A DNA stretch of 64,000 bases, from NCBI RefSeq assembly GCF_005239225.2, contig NC_133292.1:11619965-11683964 (forward strand), given 5' to 3'. Each line of letters opens with the position of its first letter. Position 1 is the first letter of the stretch. The translations under genes and the position numbers were made by a program. The DNA is from Populus alba. Taxonomy: Eukaryota > Streptophyta > Magnoliopsida > Malpighiales > Salicaceae. Below are positions 39,979 to 51,304 of the stretch, one piece after another. The notes under the pieces were generated by a model. The model searched no databases and was not told the DNA's origin. It saw only the letters and a program-made list of their open reading frames with translations.

Positions 39979-40722
39979 ATTTTGCATGCATGTTTTCGCC
40001 ACTGGTGTTTTGAAAGTGCTGTGATCATTTTGTGTATCAATGTGAATTCTGTACATTGCAAGGTTTCATCATGTAATATTTATGATTTCTGTATATTTAA
40101 ATAGAATTGAAATAACACAGAATTTTTAAAACATTCAGCTTTGCGTCATCAATAATAATATTATTTTGATCAGGAACGTATCAAGTTTGCATAAAAATAT
40201 TTTACTAGGCTGGCTTTGTTCTGCTGCTGAAAAGAGATCAGCAAAAAATAAATAAATAAATAAATTCTTGGGCAAGGTATTTTAATTTATAGTTTTTGGT
40301 GACAGTTTATTAAAGGTTGCAATTAACCCCTTTTCATCCTATATTTTTGGTGACTGTTTATAATTTTTGGTGGCATTATTCTTGTTGAATTGTTTTTTTT
40401 TTTTTAAAATTAATGTTTTTAGTTTCTATTTTTAGATTGTCGTAAATTAATGTTCTGTATAAAAAATAATGATATTTTATTTTATTTTTTAAAATAAAAT
40501 GATTTTATTTTGAATAATATTTTTTTAAAATTATTAGAATTAATATAGTCAGGTTTCTTAAAAGTTTGCTAGGATAATCGTGTCAACTAAATCTACTCTT
40601 AAATTGATTTAAAATGAAATTAGACCAAGAGTAAGATCCACTCATCATGTTTGATCATCAATGGAGTTATTTTCAAAAACAAAAAAATGAAAAATGTTTT
40701 TGGGTGGCCGTATTCACACTTA

Positions 40723-40817
40723 TGGGCTTAAAGCCCATTTTTGGCTCTTAGTGCTTCAAACTGGATTTGTATATTGAGCCAGTATAATGTATTGGACCTA
40801 TTTTTATCTGTGGCCCA
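40723..40817. promoter_or_regulatory. Site II elements upstream of the twin CX9C gene
   Basis: A palindrome TGGGCTTAAAGCCCA (40723-40737) contains two inverted TGGGCY sites, and TGGCCCA follows at 40811-40817. Such site II motifs are bound by TCP factors and are enriched in promoters of nuclear genes for mitochondrial and ribosomal proteins. That suits the downstream gene, whose protein looks like a mitochondrial import substrate. Site use is inferred. Confidence 0.5.
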
Positions 40818-41336
40818 TTTATATCTCAGCTTCCTTTTTTTCGTCTCCATTTTTTCCGTTCGTAAAATCAATCACTGACAGGACCTGTATGTGCTCCCTC
40901 TTTCCCTCAGCCCTACTTGACCGTAAGTCCATAAGAATGAGTTTCATTTTAACTTGAAATGGATTACATGCATTTCATGGCTTTCAAAACACTGAAAATG
41001 AGCTCGACATGGCCGTAGTTGAATAAAATTTATCACTTAGTGTCTTGCACTGCAACTGTTTGATGAAATGCCGCAATGAGGTTGTCTTTCAATCTACGCA
41101 CCCCATTTACATGTTGATCATTCTTATCTTGTTTTTTGATGTAAACGAGGAAATCCGTTCCTGAACTTTTTATTTATTAACCACCTATCTAGCTGATTTT
41201 TGGGCATTTTTTCTCTTGTGACTTGTTAATTCTTTTCTTGTTTTTGTTCTTTCTTGTAGTTTACAGGTATTGATACTTGATTGAACATATTTATTTTTTG
41301 GTGGTTGAAGACAAAGGAGTTTACTCAAAAGCAATC

Positions 41337-44023
41337 ATGGATGGTACGTGAGCTCTCCCGCCTCCTTTTGTTTTGTTTTTCCTCTTTTTTGTGTGATGAA
41401 TCTATGTATGAAGAAATGTTTTTATGATTTTTCATCTTTTTTCTCTTCGGTAGATTGGATGTGAAGATATGGGTTCTTGCTTCTGTGTTGCCAGTCTCCT
41501 AAGTCTAAGATCTAAGACTTTGGAGGTCTGAAATTACCAGTCTTGCTTCTGAGAAGTAGAAACTGGTCATGTCTGTGGTCTCAAAAACAAGGAAAAGAAA
41601 CAGATTTCAAAGTGATAATTGAACAGCAACTTTGTTTAGGAATTTTGTTGGAATATGCTGTGAGCCAAATTTAGTTTTAGATTCTATAGAAGTAATCTTG
41701 AAGTTGAACTATTCAGATAGAGCAACTAAAAATAATAAGCAAGTTAATGGTGTTATGGCGCTGTTCATGATAAAAAAATCAACTCGCTAATATTGGGAGA
41801 AAGTCTCAGTGTTGATATAGTGTCAAAGGATCTATTAGGGACATAGTAATAATCAGTAAAAACTATATATGAGTGCCAAATCTCTTCAAACAAGTAGGAA
41901 CTTTATTGAGGTGAAGTTTTCTCTTTTCCAGTATACCAGAATTGGCATGGAGTCTGCCAGTTGATTTTTAAAAATATGACTTTCTAACTCAAGTGGACTG
42001 TTTAAAAACTGTCAAATCATTAATCTGTTTAAATTCGCACTTGCATGCACATGTGATGCCTGCATCTTGCATGCAGGCATATGTTTTAAGTTCCATTCAT
42101 TTCAGCATATATAAAAGATTTCCAATTTGGTCATTAAGGGTTTTGGAGTTACTGGTTTGTTCATGCTTCATCGCATTCCTTTTTCATATTAAGAATAAAT
42201 ATTTAACAAACTTTAAACTGAGATATATTCTCAATTTGTTGCAATCTCTTGTGGTCTTCAGTCGATGCACAGCCAACCATGGATGAAACTATCTTGGTTG
42301 GAGATGATCTAATGATGGGACCACCATCCCCAATCATCCCACCAGAAATTGCCTCTCATGTTCTTGAAGGTGTTGATTTGTGTGATGGGATTTTAAGGAA
42401 CCTATTCTTATGTAAGTTTTCATTTCCTTCCAGTCAATCTAAGTTTTGTTTTGCCAAATTGTTCCGTGCTCATTAATGGCCTCTGACCAGAGTCTTTGTA
42501 CAAAACAGTAGCATGACTACTTGATTTTGTAAGATGACTAAAGTTAGTGGTATTAAAGGTCTTTGTAAGCCTATGCATATGTAGTACTCAACTTCTCTGG
42601 GTCTGTTCTGGTTCTATGTGGTAGCTCCACAGACTGACTGTTGGATAGACGTCCCTCACCCTTACCTATTTTCTTTCGTGTATAATCAAGTTTAGTTGTA
42701 ATATAAGACTTTCTGTTGCTGGGTGATACATCGACCATCTTTTTGTTGTGTTGGAAGCAAACTTAATGCCATACAGATGGGGAAAATAACTTCATTTGTA
42801 ACTAAATCTTCCTGCTTTATGTTGTAGGCTTGCAGATCAATGATATTGAGCCTTTCTGTCAAGATGAGCTTGCTTTGTATCGACACTGTGCTGAAAGGAG
42901 GGTGAGATTGATTGTCTTTTCACTTCCGTTTCTATTAGATGTGCTCTTTCTTGGATGTCATATAATTTGTAAAATGCAGATTTTTGAAGGTCGGTTGATA
43001 TCAACATTTTGATGTTTGTTTGAAAACCTGAGTTGCAGGATAAGGAACTAAGGCAACGCCTACAAGACAGTGAGTGCAAATTGGGGTCGTCAATGCCTTT
43101 AGATGAAGCAAAGGAAAGAGCTTCTCAACTTGAATCAGAAGTTACATCTTTGGAGAGGTATAATCTGGATTGATGGTTATGTTGAGTAGTTGTTTAGAGA
43201 AGTTACATCTTTAGTGAGCGCAAATTGGGGTCATCAATGCCTGTGAAAGTTTTCTTATTAAGGGCATGACTACACACTATCATGTCAGTACAATTTGGTT
43301 TTATAGGTGTTATAATTAATACCGTCCATGTGTATTGCAACAACAATATACTTGTCATGTATATTTCTCATATTTGGTTTCTTTTATGGAATCATTACTC
43401 ATCTTTGGAGATCACTTATGTGTCTTAACCGTTCCCAATAGGCGCTTGATTCTTGCAAGTGGAATTGAAGGCATTGAAGGATTTCGCCAGAGATGGAGCT
43501 TGCATGGTCGTCTAACAGATACCAAGTAATGTTTGGACCCTCTTACGAAATGTCAAAATTATATTTTTGGATTTGGTGGTCAAGTGCTCAATCATTGGAG
43601 AGAGAATTTCTGCTTTCAGATCATTGTTGAGATAAGATATAAAAAGTGAATCTTGTTTCCACTGGAAACCATTTGATGAATTTCTTTGTCTCCAAAGAAG
43701 CAAGGATAAACAAATTCGTTATTTCCCTTAATGCGCTGCATCAATAACAGAAAGCTCAAGTAGTTTAAGTTTCATTAAAATTGTTAGCTGTGCAATTGAT
43801 AACTTAACCTGTCGCCATTTTTCCCTATTCAATTACTTGGAGTTGCCTATTTGCATGAGAAGCCAATTTCTACTCATCTACTACCAAAGTCTGACTTCTC
43901 TTCACTGTTTTATGCAGAAAAAGGTTAGAATCCTTAACGCAGGGCATCGAGAATAGAAAGAACGAAGTGAAAAACGATGAACGGGCTCCAAGTTCAACAA
44001 CCAGAAGATGGTTTTTCTGGTGA
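41337..44023 (+). CDS. Twin CX9C protein of unknown function
   Basis: Six coding exons (41337-41343, 42262-42411, 42828-42901, 43039-43157, 43442-43525, 43918-44023) give 179 residues. The first coding exon is only 7 nt (ATGGATG). The centre has CDGILRNLFLC and, nine residues later, CQDELALYRHC: two perfect CX9C pairs, the hallmark of CHCH-type helix-hairpin proteins oxidised by MIA40 in the mitochondrial intermembrane space. There is no N-terminal presequence, as usual for that route. The Cys at the end of the first pair is encoded by a codon split between exons 2 and 3. The rest is a charged, probably coiled-coil helix (ERRDKELRQRLQDSE, KERASQLESEVTSLERR), then FRQRWSLHGRLTDTKKRL, ending in a basic and aromatic RRWFFW tail. 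I recognise a plant-conserved type but no named function; a role in respiratory-complex assembly or MICOS is speculation. Confidence 0.82.
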
Positions 44024-44274
44024 CTTGCTAATAAGAACACTCGCCTCGCTTGCTGCTAGACCACACCAATCGATGGTTATAATAATAATAATAATAGTAA
44101 CAACTATAAAAGAACAATTGGTTGTAAAAGAAAACAGTGTGATTCATGTGGAGGTGATATGGACATCAGAAGGGATTAGGTCAGCTTTGTTCTCGACAAT
44201 GGCTAGCATTCTAACCATGCAATTTGTCATGAAAGTTTATATGACAAATTGCAACAGCAGCTATTATATTTATT

Positions 44275-44470
44275 TTGTTGGTTATATTTTAAAGTATTTT
44301 TTGTTTGAAAATATATTAAAATAATATTTTTTATTTTAAAAAATTATTTCTGACATTAATATATCAAAATAATTTTAAAATATAAAAAATATTAATTTAA
44401 AACATAAAAAATAATTATTTTTTAATTTTTTTCAAAAACATTTAATGCTTATACTGTGTTTGGTGCTGTA
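44275..44470. repeat. Dispersed AT-rich MITE-like repeat, inverted copy
   Basis: TTTAAAGTATTTTTTGTTTG, AAATATATTAAAATAATATTT, ATTAATATATCAAAATAATTTT and, beyond it, CTGTGTTTGGTGCTGTAC at the right edge: the family core in reverse orientation, with one GTGTTTGG end preserved. It sits just after the twin CX9C gene. Confidence 0.5.
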
Positions 44471-44935
44471 CAGTTTAATATTCACCATAGTAAAAAACAT
44501 GAGATATTTAATAATTTAAGAGTAAGGTTTAAAAAAGATATATAATATTCTTACAATGAAAAATACAGAGATGAGTACTTCGCGGTTTGCATAAAACTTA
44601 TACAGATATAAATACTCTCAGCATGTTTTGTTATTTAGGTACTGTTCGACATAAACAATAATTTTATATTAAATTGTGAAAAAAAAATGAAATATTTTTT
44701 AAAAAATAATTTGAAAAAAAAAAAAGATACTCCCTCAATAAGTTTGTACACGGTGATTACCTAAACCATGACATGCACGTTCCTCCTCCTGCAACCAAAC
44801 ATGGAAATAACAAAACCAGGGACATAATCGGCAAAACCAACAATGAACGGACAAGATTTAATCACACAATCTCACCCTTGACAAGCCCTAGATATAACCA
44901 TATATACTTGTATCTATTTCTACCGTCTGTCTCCA

Positions 44936-44943
44936 AAACCCTA
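44936..44943 (+). promoter_or_regulatory. Telo-box (AAACCCTA) of the ribosomal P2 gene
   Basis: AAACCCTA about 50 bp before the start codon, followed by a pyrimidine-rich leader. Telo-boxes near the transcription start are characteristic of plant ribosomal-protein genes. A TATA-like TATATA lies near 44900. Confidence 0.7.
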
Positions 44944-44993
44944 GGTAGTAGCAGCCTCTATTGCTAGTTTCTCAGCGCCTCTTCCAAACAAAA

Positions 44994-45545
44994 ATGAAGG
45001 TTGTCGCCGCTTACTTGCTCGCCGTTCTTGGTGGCAACACCTGCCCTACCGCCGAGGATTTGAAAAACATCCTCGGATCTGGTACTTTCTGCCTTCCTTC
45101 TTCACATTAGGTTTTCATTATTCTGTTTTCAGATTCTTGTATTTTAATATATTGATTTTGTTTCTGTTTTTCGGATTTGCAGTTGGCGCTGATGCTGACG
45201 ATGACAGGATCGAGTTGCTGCTGTCCAGTGTGAAAGGAAAGGACATCACTGAGCTGATTGCTTCCGGCAGGGAAAAGTTGGCTTCCGTTCCTTCCGGTGG
45301 TGGTGTTGCTGTTTCTGCCGGTGCTGCTCCTGCTGCTGCTGCTGGTGCTGCTCCTGCTGCTGAGGCTAAGAAGGAGGAGAAGGTTGAAGAGAAAGAGGAG
45401 TCTGATGATGTAAGCGATCCTTTTCTTTCTTGCTATAAATTTTCCTGGCTTGTTGTGTTCGTTTTAAAGTTGCCTTCTTTTTACTAAAGGGAATGTTTTA
45501 TTGCTGTCTTTGTTGCAGGATATGGGCTTCAGCCTGTTCGATTAA
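44994..45545 (+). CDS. RPP2: 60S acidic ribosomal protein P2
   Basis: Three exons (44994-45081, 45183-45409, 45519-45545) encode 113 residues, the normal size. The N terminus [20 protein letters not shown] and the [22 protein letters not shown] block are the dimerisation domain. An Ala/Gly/Pro-rich flexible hinge follows, then an acidic Lys/Glu segment, and the conserved C-terminal tail [12 protein letters not shown] made across the last splice junction. P1/P2 heterodimers bind P0 to form the ribosomal stalk that recruits translation factors; the tail is the contact site. The conserved Ser in the tail context (ESDD / FSLFD) is the usual casein-kinase target. The frame is intact and the telo-box upstream suits constitutive growth-linked expression. 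Confidence 0.97.
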
Positions 45546-45938
45546 GAGATTTAGTTTCGAAGAGGTCTTCTTTTGCACAAGTTTTTTATTTGTAGTTTGC
45601 TATTATGATATTAAGACCTTGTTTTGGGCTCGAACGATTTTTGGATTTTAGATAATTGAATGTTTAAATGTTTTAAATATAATTGTTAATTTTGGATTAC
45701 CGTTATCGTGTGCTTGTTATTTTCTTTTCTGTTTCTTGTTAGAAGTGTTGATTGTTGTTGTATCAAAAGTTGGTTTGAGGGTTTCGCCAAGTCTGAAAGT
45801 TTTGTGGGTTTATTTTTGTGACAAATGTTTTATGTTGAAGATGATAATTTTTTAACAAAATTGTGTGGTTGATTAAACAATCCATGTCAATATCTCCTTG
45901 TACCCGGATAAACATATTATGTCAAAATCTGCCTCCAA

Positions 45939-46004
45939 AACCCTAGCAAGTAGCAAAAATTCTGAGTCATTAGAAACCCAAAAGGCCTGCCGTTAAGCAC
46001 CATT
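45939..46004. repeat. 66-bp direct repeat, left copy
   Basis: Starts AACCCTAGCAAG and ends AAGCACCATT. It is identical to 46258-46323 except for one A/T difference (CAAGTAGC here, CAAGTTGC there). The two copies flank the plastid-derived segment exactly. Confidence 0.95.
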
Positions 46005-46257
46005 CGTTCTGTAGTGGATCTCTTACAAGATCAATTCGGATTGGCTCTAATTTGTTTAGAAAATGTGGTTAGAGGAACTATATGTGGAGCAATTAGGCAT
46101 AAATTGATACCGACTTTTCAAAATTTGGCAACTTCAACTCTATTAACAATCACTTACAAAAAATTTTTTGGATTACACTCCTTATCTCAAGTTTTGAATC
46201 GAAGGAATTGACACAAATAGTTCATGGGAGAAAATCGAGTTATTTGGGCTCTGGAGG
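46005..46257 (+). pseudogene. rpoB: Plastid rpoB fragment inserted in nuclear DNA (NUPT)
   Basis: About 253 bp that read as the internal part of the plastid RNA polymerase beta subunit: [46 protein letters not shown] and, after a small deletion that shifts frame near 46200, LTQIVHGRK and YLGSGG. There is no start, no upstream or downstream part of rpoB, and a TGA interrupts it. From memory of the conserved plastid protein, the replaced residues (Ala to Val, Arg to Cys, Pro to Leu/Phe/Ser, Thr to Ile, Glu to Lys) can nearly all be explained by C-to-T or G-to-A changes, the usual decay of methylated plastid DNA in the nucleus. It has no function as a polymerase. Confidence 0.9.
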
Positions 46258-46323
46258 AACCCTAGCAAGTTGCAAAAATTCTGAGTCATTAGAAACCCAA
46301 AAGGCCTGCCGTTAAGCACCATT
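46258..46323. repeat. 66-bp direct repeat, right copy
   Basis: Second copy of the repeat at 45939-46004, beginning at the last base of plastid similarity and returning to unrelated local sequence (TTGCTGGAAAC) afterwards. Confidence 0.95.
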
Positions 46324-48033
46324 TTGCTGGAAACAAAAATTGGTCTGAGGGTGTTAAATTAAATTATGGATATGTATTCGGTGAAACCAGCAGCTGAATT
46401 GATAGGTTGCGCTAATTCGGAAATTGTCCCATGAACATGCGTTTCTTTCTTGATGGATTTATTATACGAATTGTCTTCTTGGTTGGTTGGTGTTTTGCAC
46501 GTCTGCTTGCTTTTCCTGGTGCATTTTTAAGCAGAGCAAGGATACATCAAATGTCATTTAGCCTGATGTTTGCTTGTAGATTCCTGTCCTTAAGCTTAAA
46601 CTCTTCCACATGACCTGGAAAGGTGAAGTCTGGTTTCGCACTTGGGCAGTTGTTTACAACACTGGACCATGGTGGGGAAAGACTTCTCTGAAGTATGGGA
46701 ACTTTGCTGAAGCTCTCTGCTACATAGCAGAAAGCAAATTCGAATCGTTAACCAGTGTTTGTAATATTTAAGCCACTTTATAAAGGAATAGTCGACGTGT
46801 AATGGTCTCGATCTACAGTATTGTGTACGGTAGTGCGATAGTTTTTAGTGTCTAGGTACTTTTTTAAAGATTATTTGTCTTTGTATTTTAGAAGTGTATT
46901 TAACTCATTTAACAAGTTTGCCATGTTAATTTAATTTTTTTTTAATATATTTTTAACTGAGAAATAATAATAATAATAAAAAAAAAAAAAAAAAAAAACA
47001 TTTTGCATTTAATCTCAAATATTCACTGCTGGAGTATTGTGGTGCGTATAAAAAGGATTAAAATTCCTGGAAACATTCTCTCGAGCATTGCTTGCTCTTC
47101 CTACTAGCTAGGTCAATGATTACCTCCGAAGAAAGAGACAATGCTATGTGAAAAATATGAAATTAGCCAGGCTATATCCTTGTATTTTGCCAGAACAAAA
47201 CATGCTAAATGGGCAAAAATACTGATACTCAACAAACAATAATAATAATTTAAAACAATCCTCCCTATGAGTTCCATTTACATTCTCATTTCTGACACAA
47301 TCTGACCTGGATATTCATTCCACCAGAGTCATCTGACGGAGCAGCAGGGACAACTCAGGGCTCTATTGGTGGCCTTTTTTAGATTCACCAAAAATCACAT
47401 CTCTCCATCTGTGACCAAAACCATTATCAAATGATGAACAATTACATGTATAATGAAAGTCTAATATTTTGGAAAAATCATAAACAATACAACAAGCAAC
47501 GATGATCAAGACTAATCGAAAGCACACAAGTAAGAGTCATCTTACGAGCAACTAAATTGTCTTGTTTATTTGAATCTTATGGGTTGCATACTCTTTGAAC
47601 TGATTGCACCCTAGAGCTAGCCTCCTACTTTATGCTTCAGAGCATGCACAATGGAGGTACCATGCAATCCTTCACTGTAGATTTTGACCTCATTTCTTCT
47701 AGGAGAAAAGAAATCCTCCAGAGAAATGGAAAAATAGCCCTGAAATGGGTAACCAGCTAAATGCTCAAAATAAGTCTGACAATTAGAATGTGATTTAATC
47801 GGCTTTGAGCAGTCTTGAGGTTCCAATTTGGAAGGATTACTACAAGAACTGGAATAGAGAGATTTTCTATAATTGCTAAACCTAATCTTGCTATCATGTT
47901 CTCATCAAGCATTCCACCTAGAGTGTTCATCAAGAATATGCCAAGAAGCTACTGAAAGACCAAGATAACAGTAATGTATTGATAATAATAAGGAAGAAAA
48001 TACATGGCTGGTAGTTCTTTTCCTAAGCATTAC
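46324..48033. other. Spacer, no confirmed gene
   Basis: Holds a poly-A tract near 46979-46999 and (AAT)n just before it. A minus-strand open frame at 47617-47826 (HLAGYPFQGYFSISLEDFFSP) could belong to the unidentified exon chain upstream on the minus strand, but its phase does not join cleanly. A plus-strand frame at 46431 has no similarity. Confidence 0.45.
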
Positions 48034-50439
48034 TTGCAAGATGATATTGAACTTCTTTAAAATTTGATATTCATCCTTGGTCTTGCAAAAAGCTGCAAAG
48101 CACCTGGAAAAAAGTGACAGAACTTTTAACAAAGGACAAAGAAAGAGATATCCTGGGTTCAAGGAACACCAGGGGATCAACATAAGATGATGCATCATTG
48201 AATGTTTTTTAATAACCTAGAAGGCTAGGACTATATTTTGGCCACAACATGACTAAGATATCAACAAAATAGGAGAGCAGACCATATAACTCAAACCACG
48301 AGGTACCACTTGGTTTTTTCTATAAGTTATTAAACCTAGCTCGCACATAAAATAGCTTAAGACTCAAATTATAAGTTTAGTAGGTTGATCTAATTTAATC
48401 CAAAATAGTGTCGTTTCAATATTTTTTAAAAAAACTATTAAAACAATGCTTTGTTTTAGTATTTATTTTAATATTTTAAGCATCAAGAATATAACTTGGT
48501 TAATTAACTTACAGTGTAATTTTAATAAAGTAGGATATGTCTTAGATCAATCACGAATTATTGGATTTACCTTTCATAGTTAATAACAATGCTTCTTAAT
48601 ATAATATTAAAAATTAAAGTGAGTCATAAAATGTAAGTCACTGCTGAATTAAAATACTATTGCTATAAAATCATGTTTAGGAAAGCACAATTGAAATTAG
48701 TCAATATGAAGATTATAGAAGATGATAAATTAAACGAAGTGAATGTGTTCCTAACTTTCATGATTCTAAAATGAGAGCAGGGCACTTATCATACCTGTCC
48801 TTGTCCTTCTCTTCACGTGCATATCGGAGCTCACGACCAGCAAGGGCCATCCTATGGCCACCAATACTGTAACACCAAATGCAGAGGATTAAGATTCAGT
48901 CTACAATAAATAGATCAATCAAGGATCAAGTGCCAGTAAATTTTAATGGCATTTCCTCGTAGGTATCCACGGGTTGAGTTTTGCAAAAATTTAACCCGAA
49001 CCATAACTAAACCCTATCAGATATAAACCAAACCCTAGCCGATCAAGTTTCAGGTATTCATTGGATATTTGTCAGGTATCCATACCCAAACTGGCTCGAA
49101 CCCGAGCCATAGAAGATAGTATTGCTATGATTCTCGCATGTACCATTTCACAAAAATCCACACAAATCCATCGAAAGATTGCAGGTCAGAATTTTACTTG
49201 GCTTAGCACCTTAAAATTAAGTTCTACCCTTTGGTTACGCATGTCTGTCTTTATTGCTCTACTTCTAAGATGAATGAACACAGGCACACACTGATTTCTA
49301 TATTTTTGGTTCACCAACAACATAAAAGTGATGTACTGAATGATTTATACCAGTGTAAAAGCATAGGTTATAAGCACACTTTAATGGCAAGTGATCAAAA
49401 TCTTGTGTATGCACAGACTGAATCATCGAGGATCAGATGTTAGCATCCATGATGACATAATTGTTTGTCGACGAAGTCTCTAGCTGCCAATGAATATAAT
49501 CACCTGCAGTTGATGTTTCGAATTATGCTCCGGCCACAGGTAATGCATACAAGTTCTTTGTTCACGTAAAAAACAAATAGGGTATAATTCACGAACATGT
49601 ATCTAAAATACATCGTAAGCAAATCCCCTCGCTAAGAAACATGGTGTTACCGGATGATTCACCAAACCAAAATCTGATCTGGTCCAAGCTAAATTTTATT
49701 TGGAAGCATATTTCTTTTAATAAAAATATTATTATTTAAAAAACAAATGGTTGAATAGACCTACTCAACCGCGATCCAAGTTGGGATCTTATAACTATAA
49801 TGAGAAGGGGCATCCAACACCTTAAAAGAGAAGATGATTTAACCGTCGTAAACACTTTGTACGAAGATGGAAAGATTAAGAAAATGGAATAAAGCTACCA
49901 GCGTGCTCCCGAGTATGGTAAAGGGAATCAACCGGACTCAGCAAGAAAGCATAAACCAAAGGACCGATAATAGCCAAAGGTTCCAGAAGGACAAATATTA
50001 ATTTTGCTGGTAGTCACCCATCATTACAGTAAACGATGTAGGTTTGAATCATTGGAACAAGAAATATGCAAAAATCAATAGAAACAAAGCATGCAATTTC
50101 CCTGGCTGTTGTAACATGATATCACAAAGAAAATCAGCTATCAAAACCCAGGTACCAAACATGACAGAACTCAAAGGTGTTCCACTTCATGTATTTTTCA
50201 AGTAGATGGGAGTTGATCTAAAACACGTATTAAAGCGATGGGATTTGGTGAAAACACTACAGAAGACTTTAAAAGGGATAAATGGGAGTCGTGTCATATA
50301 CAACAAGTGTTCGTACACCATCCCAGAAAACGAGGGTAAGAGAACCGAGGAAGTGCGGGACCTCTTTGGAGGCAACTCTCTCGGGCTGTAGAATGATAAT
50401 GGTAATCTTCCTTGCTGTCTCGTCGACAACATGCAAAAC
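48034..50439 (-). CDS. Unidentified gene, partial exon chain
   Basis: Four minus-strand segments with GT/AG borders join in phase: 50439-50346 (VLHVVDETARKITIIILQ ... VPHFL), 49555-49504 (ELVCITCGRSIIRNINC), 48866-48795 (IGGHRMALAGRELRYAREEK ...) and 48103-48034 (CFAAFCKTKDEYQILKKFN ...). Together they give 288 nt with no stop. CxxC, then Cys and His about nine and thirteen residues later, and a further CFAAFC, would suit one or two metal sites. The first donor (GTTCTC) is weak, and neither the start codon nor the last exon was found. It may be a real gene lying tandem to and downstream of CYP71, or a remnant. I do not recognise the family. The last segment reads on past its donor in the same frame for about 40 residues. 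Confidence 0.35.
49645..49790. repeat. Decayed dispersed repeat inside the unidentified locus
   Basis: GGTGTTACCGG at one side, AATATTATTATTTAAAA in the middle and CAACCGCGATCC ... TTATAACTATAATGAG at the other: the layout seen in the repeats at 9650 and 57375. Confidence 0.3.
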
Positions 50440-51304
50440 CTGTCAAAGCAACACAATTCACAGTGAGGCAACTGGATTCTACAATACTACAAATAATGAT
50501 ATTGCTGAAGATGCAGAAAAAATGTTCTGGGCAAAATGAGGGAGATATCAAAACAGACGACAAAATTATGGAAAAATATGTCGTATATGTTCTTTAGGAC
50601 AATTCTGTTGAAATAAAATTAGCAAGCCACTTTATAAGAACTAGTTGTCAGAATGACAAAACCTTTGGCAGTCCACTCCATCCCAACTAATAGTACACGG
50701 AGTTCAACGCTGTATGGTCAACAATTTTGAAGAACAATACACAACACAGTTCATTATGAATCTTTGGTTAAGCTCTCTCAACTTAAATCAGAGAAAGTAG
50801 ATTGTCCTTTCCTTACTTTAGGTGTGTAGTTTTTCATTAATAAAAACTTTCGATCACTGATGAGTAGATACCATTTGGTTGCATCTTTCTTTTGGAAATT
50901 TTTAAAAATATTTGAAGTGGTAGCTCACATATCAGCCAATGGCCTCGGTTGATCAGAGAATGGAATGAAACATGTTTCTGTGCCACAGAACATGATTTCA
51001 TATGCTCACAGAAGGCAATGAGTTTCCTGCACTCTAATGTAAGAGTGAACTTTTCTAAAAATTAAACGGAAATTCTATCCCTTCTCCTCACCTTTCATAT
51101 ATGCCAACAGGAGTTTCCAAAAGGAAAAGAGAAACTAAAAAAGATGCACTAAATCATAAACAAAAAATAAAGAACCCCAAGTGTGAAAATACACTGCAGG
51201 TGAGTGAGTAGGGAGATGAAAACAACGCACTTACTTTGGCATATGATTCTTAGCCACACCAACAACCATGTCAGGATAGATTAACCACTAAAAGGAAGAT
51301 TTTA

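Noticed and set aside
46014..46211. A new 65-codon nuclear gene
   Set aside because: The sequence is a plastid rpoB fragment with decay and no start of its own.
45939..46323. An LTR retrotransposon with 66-bp terminal repeats
   Set aside because: The repeats lack TG...CA ends, primer-binding site and flanking duplication, and the interior is plastid DNA.
49061..49443. Two overlapping 70-codon plus-strand frames
   Set aside because: They lie in repeat-like AT-rich DNA within the intron region of the minus-strand exon chain, with no family similarity.
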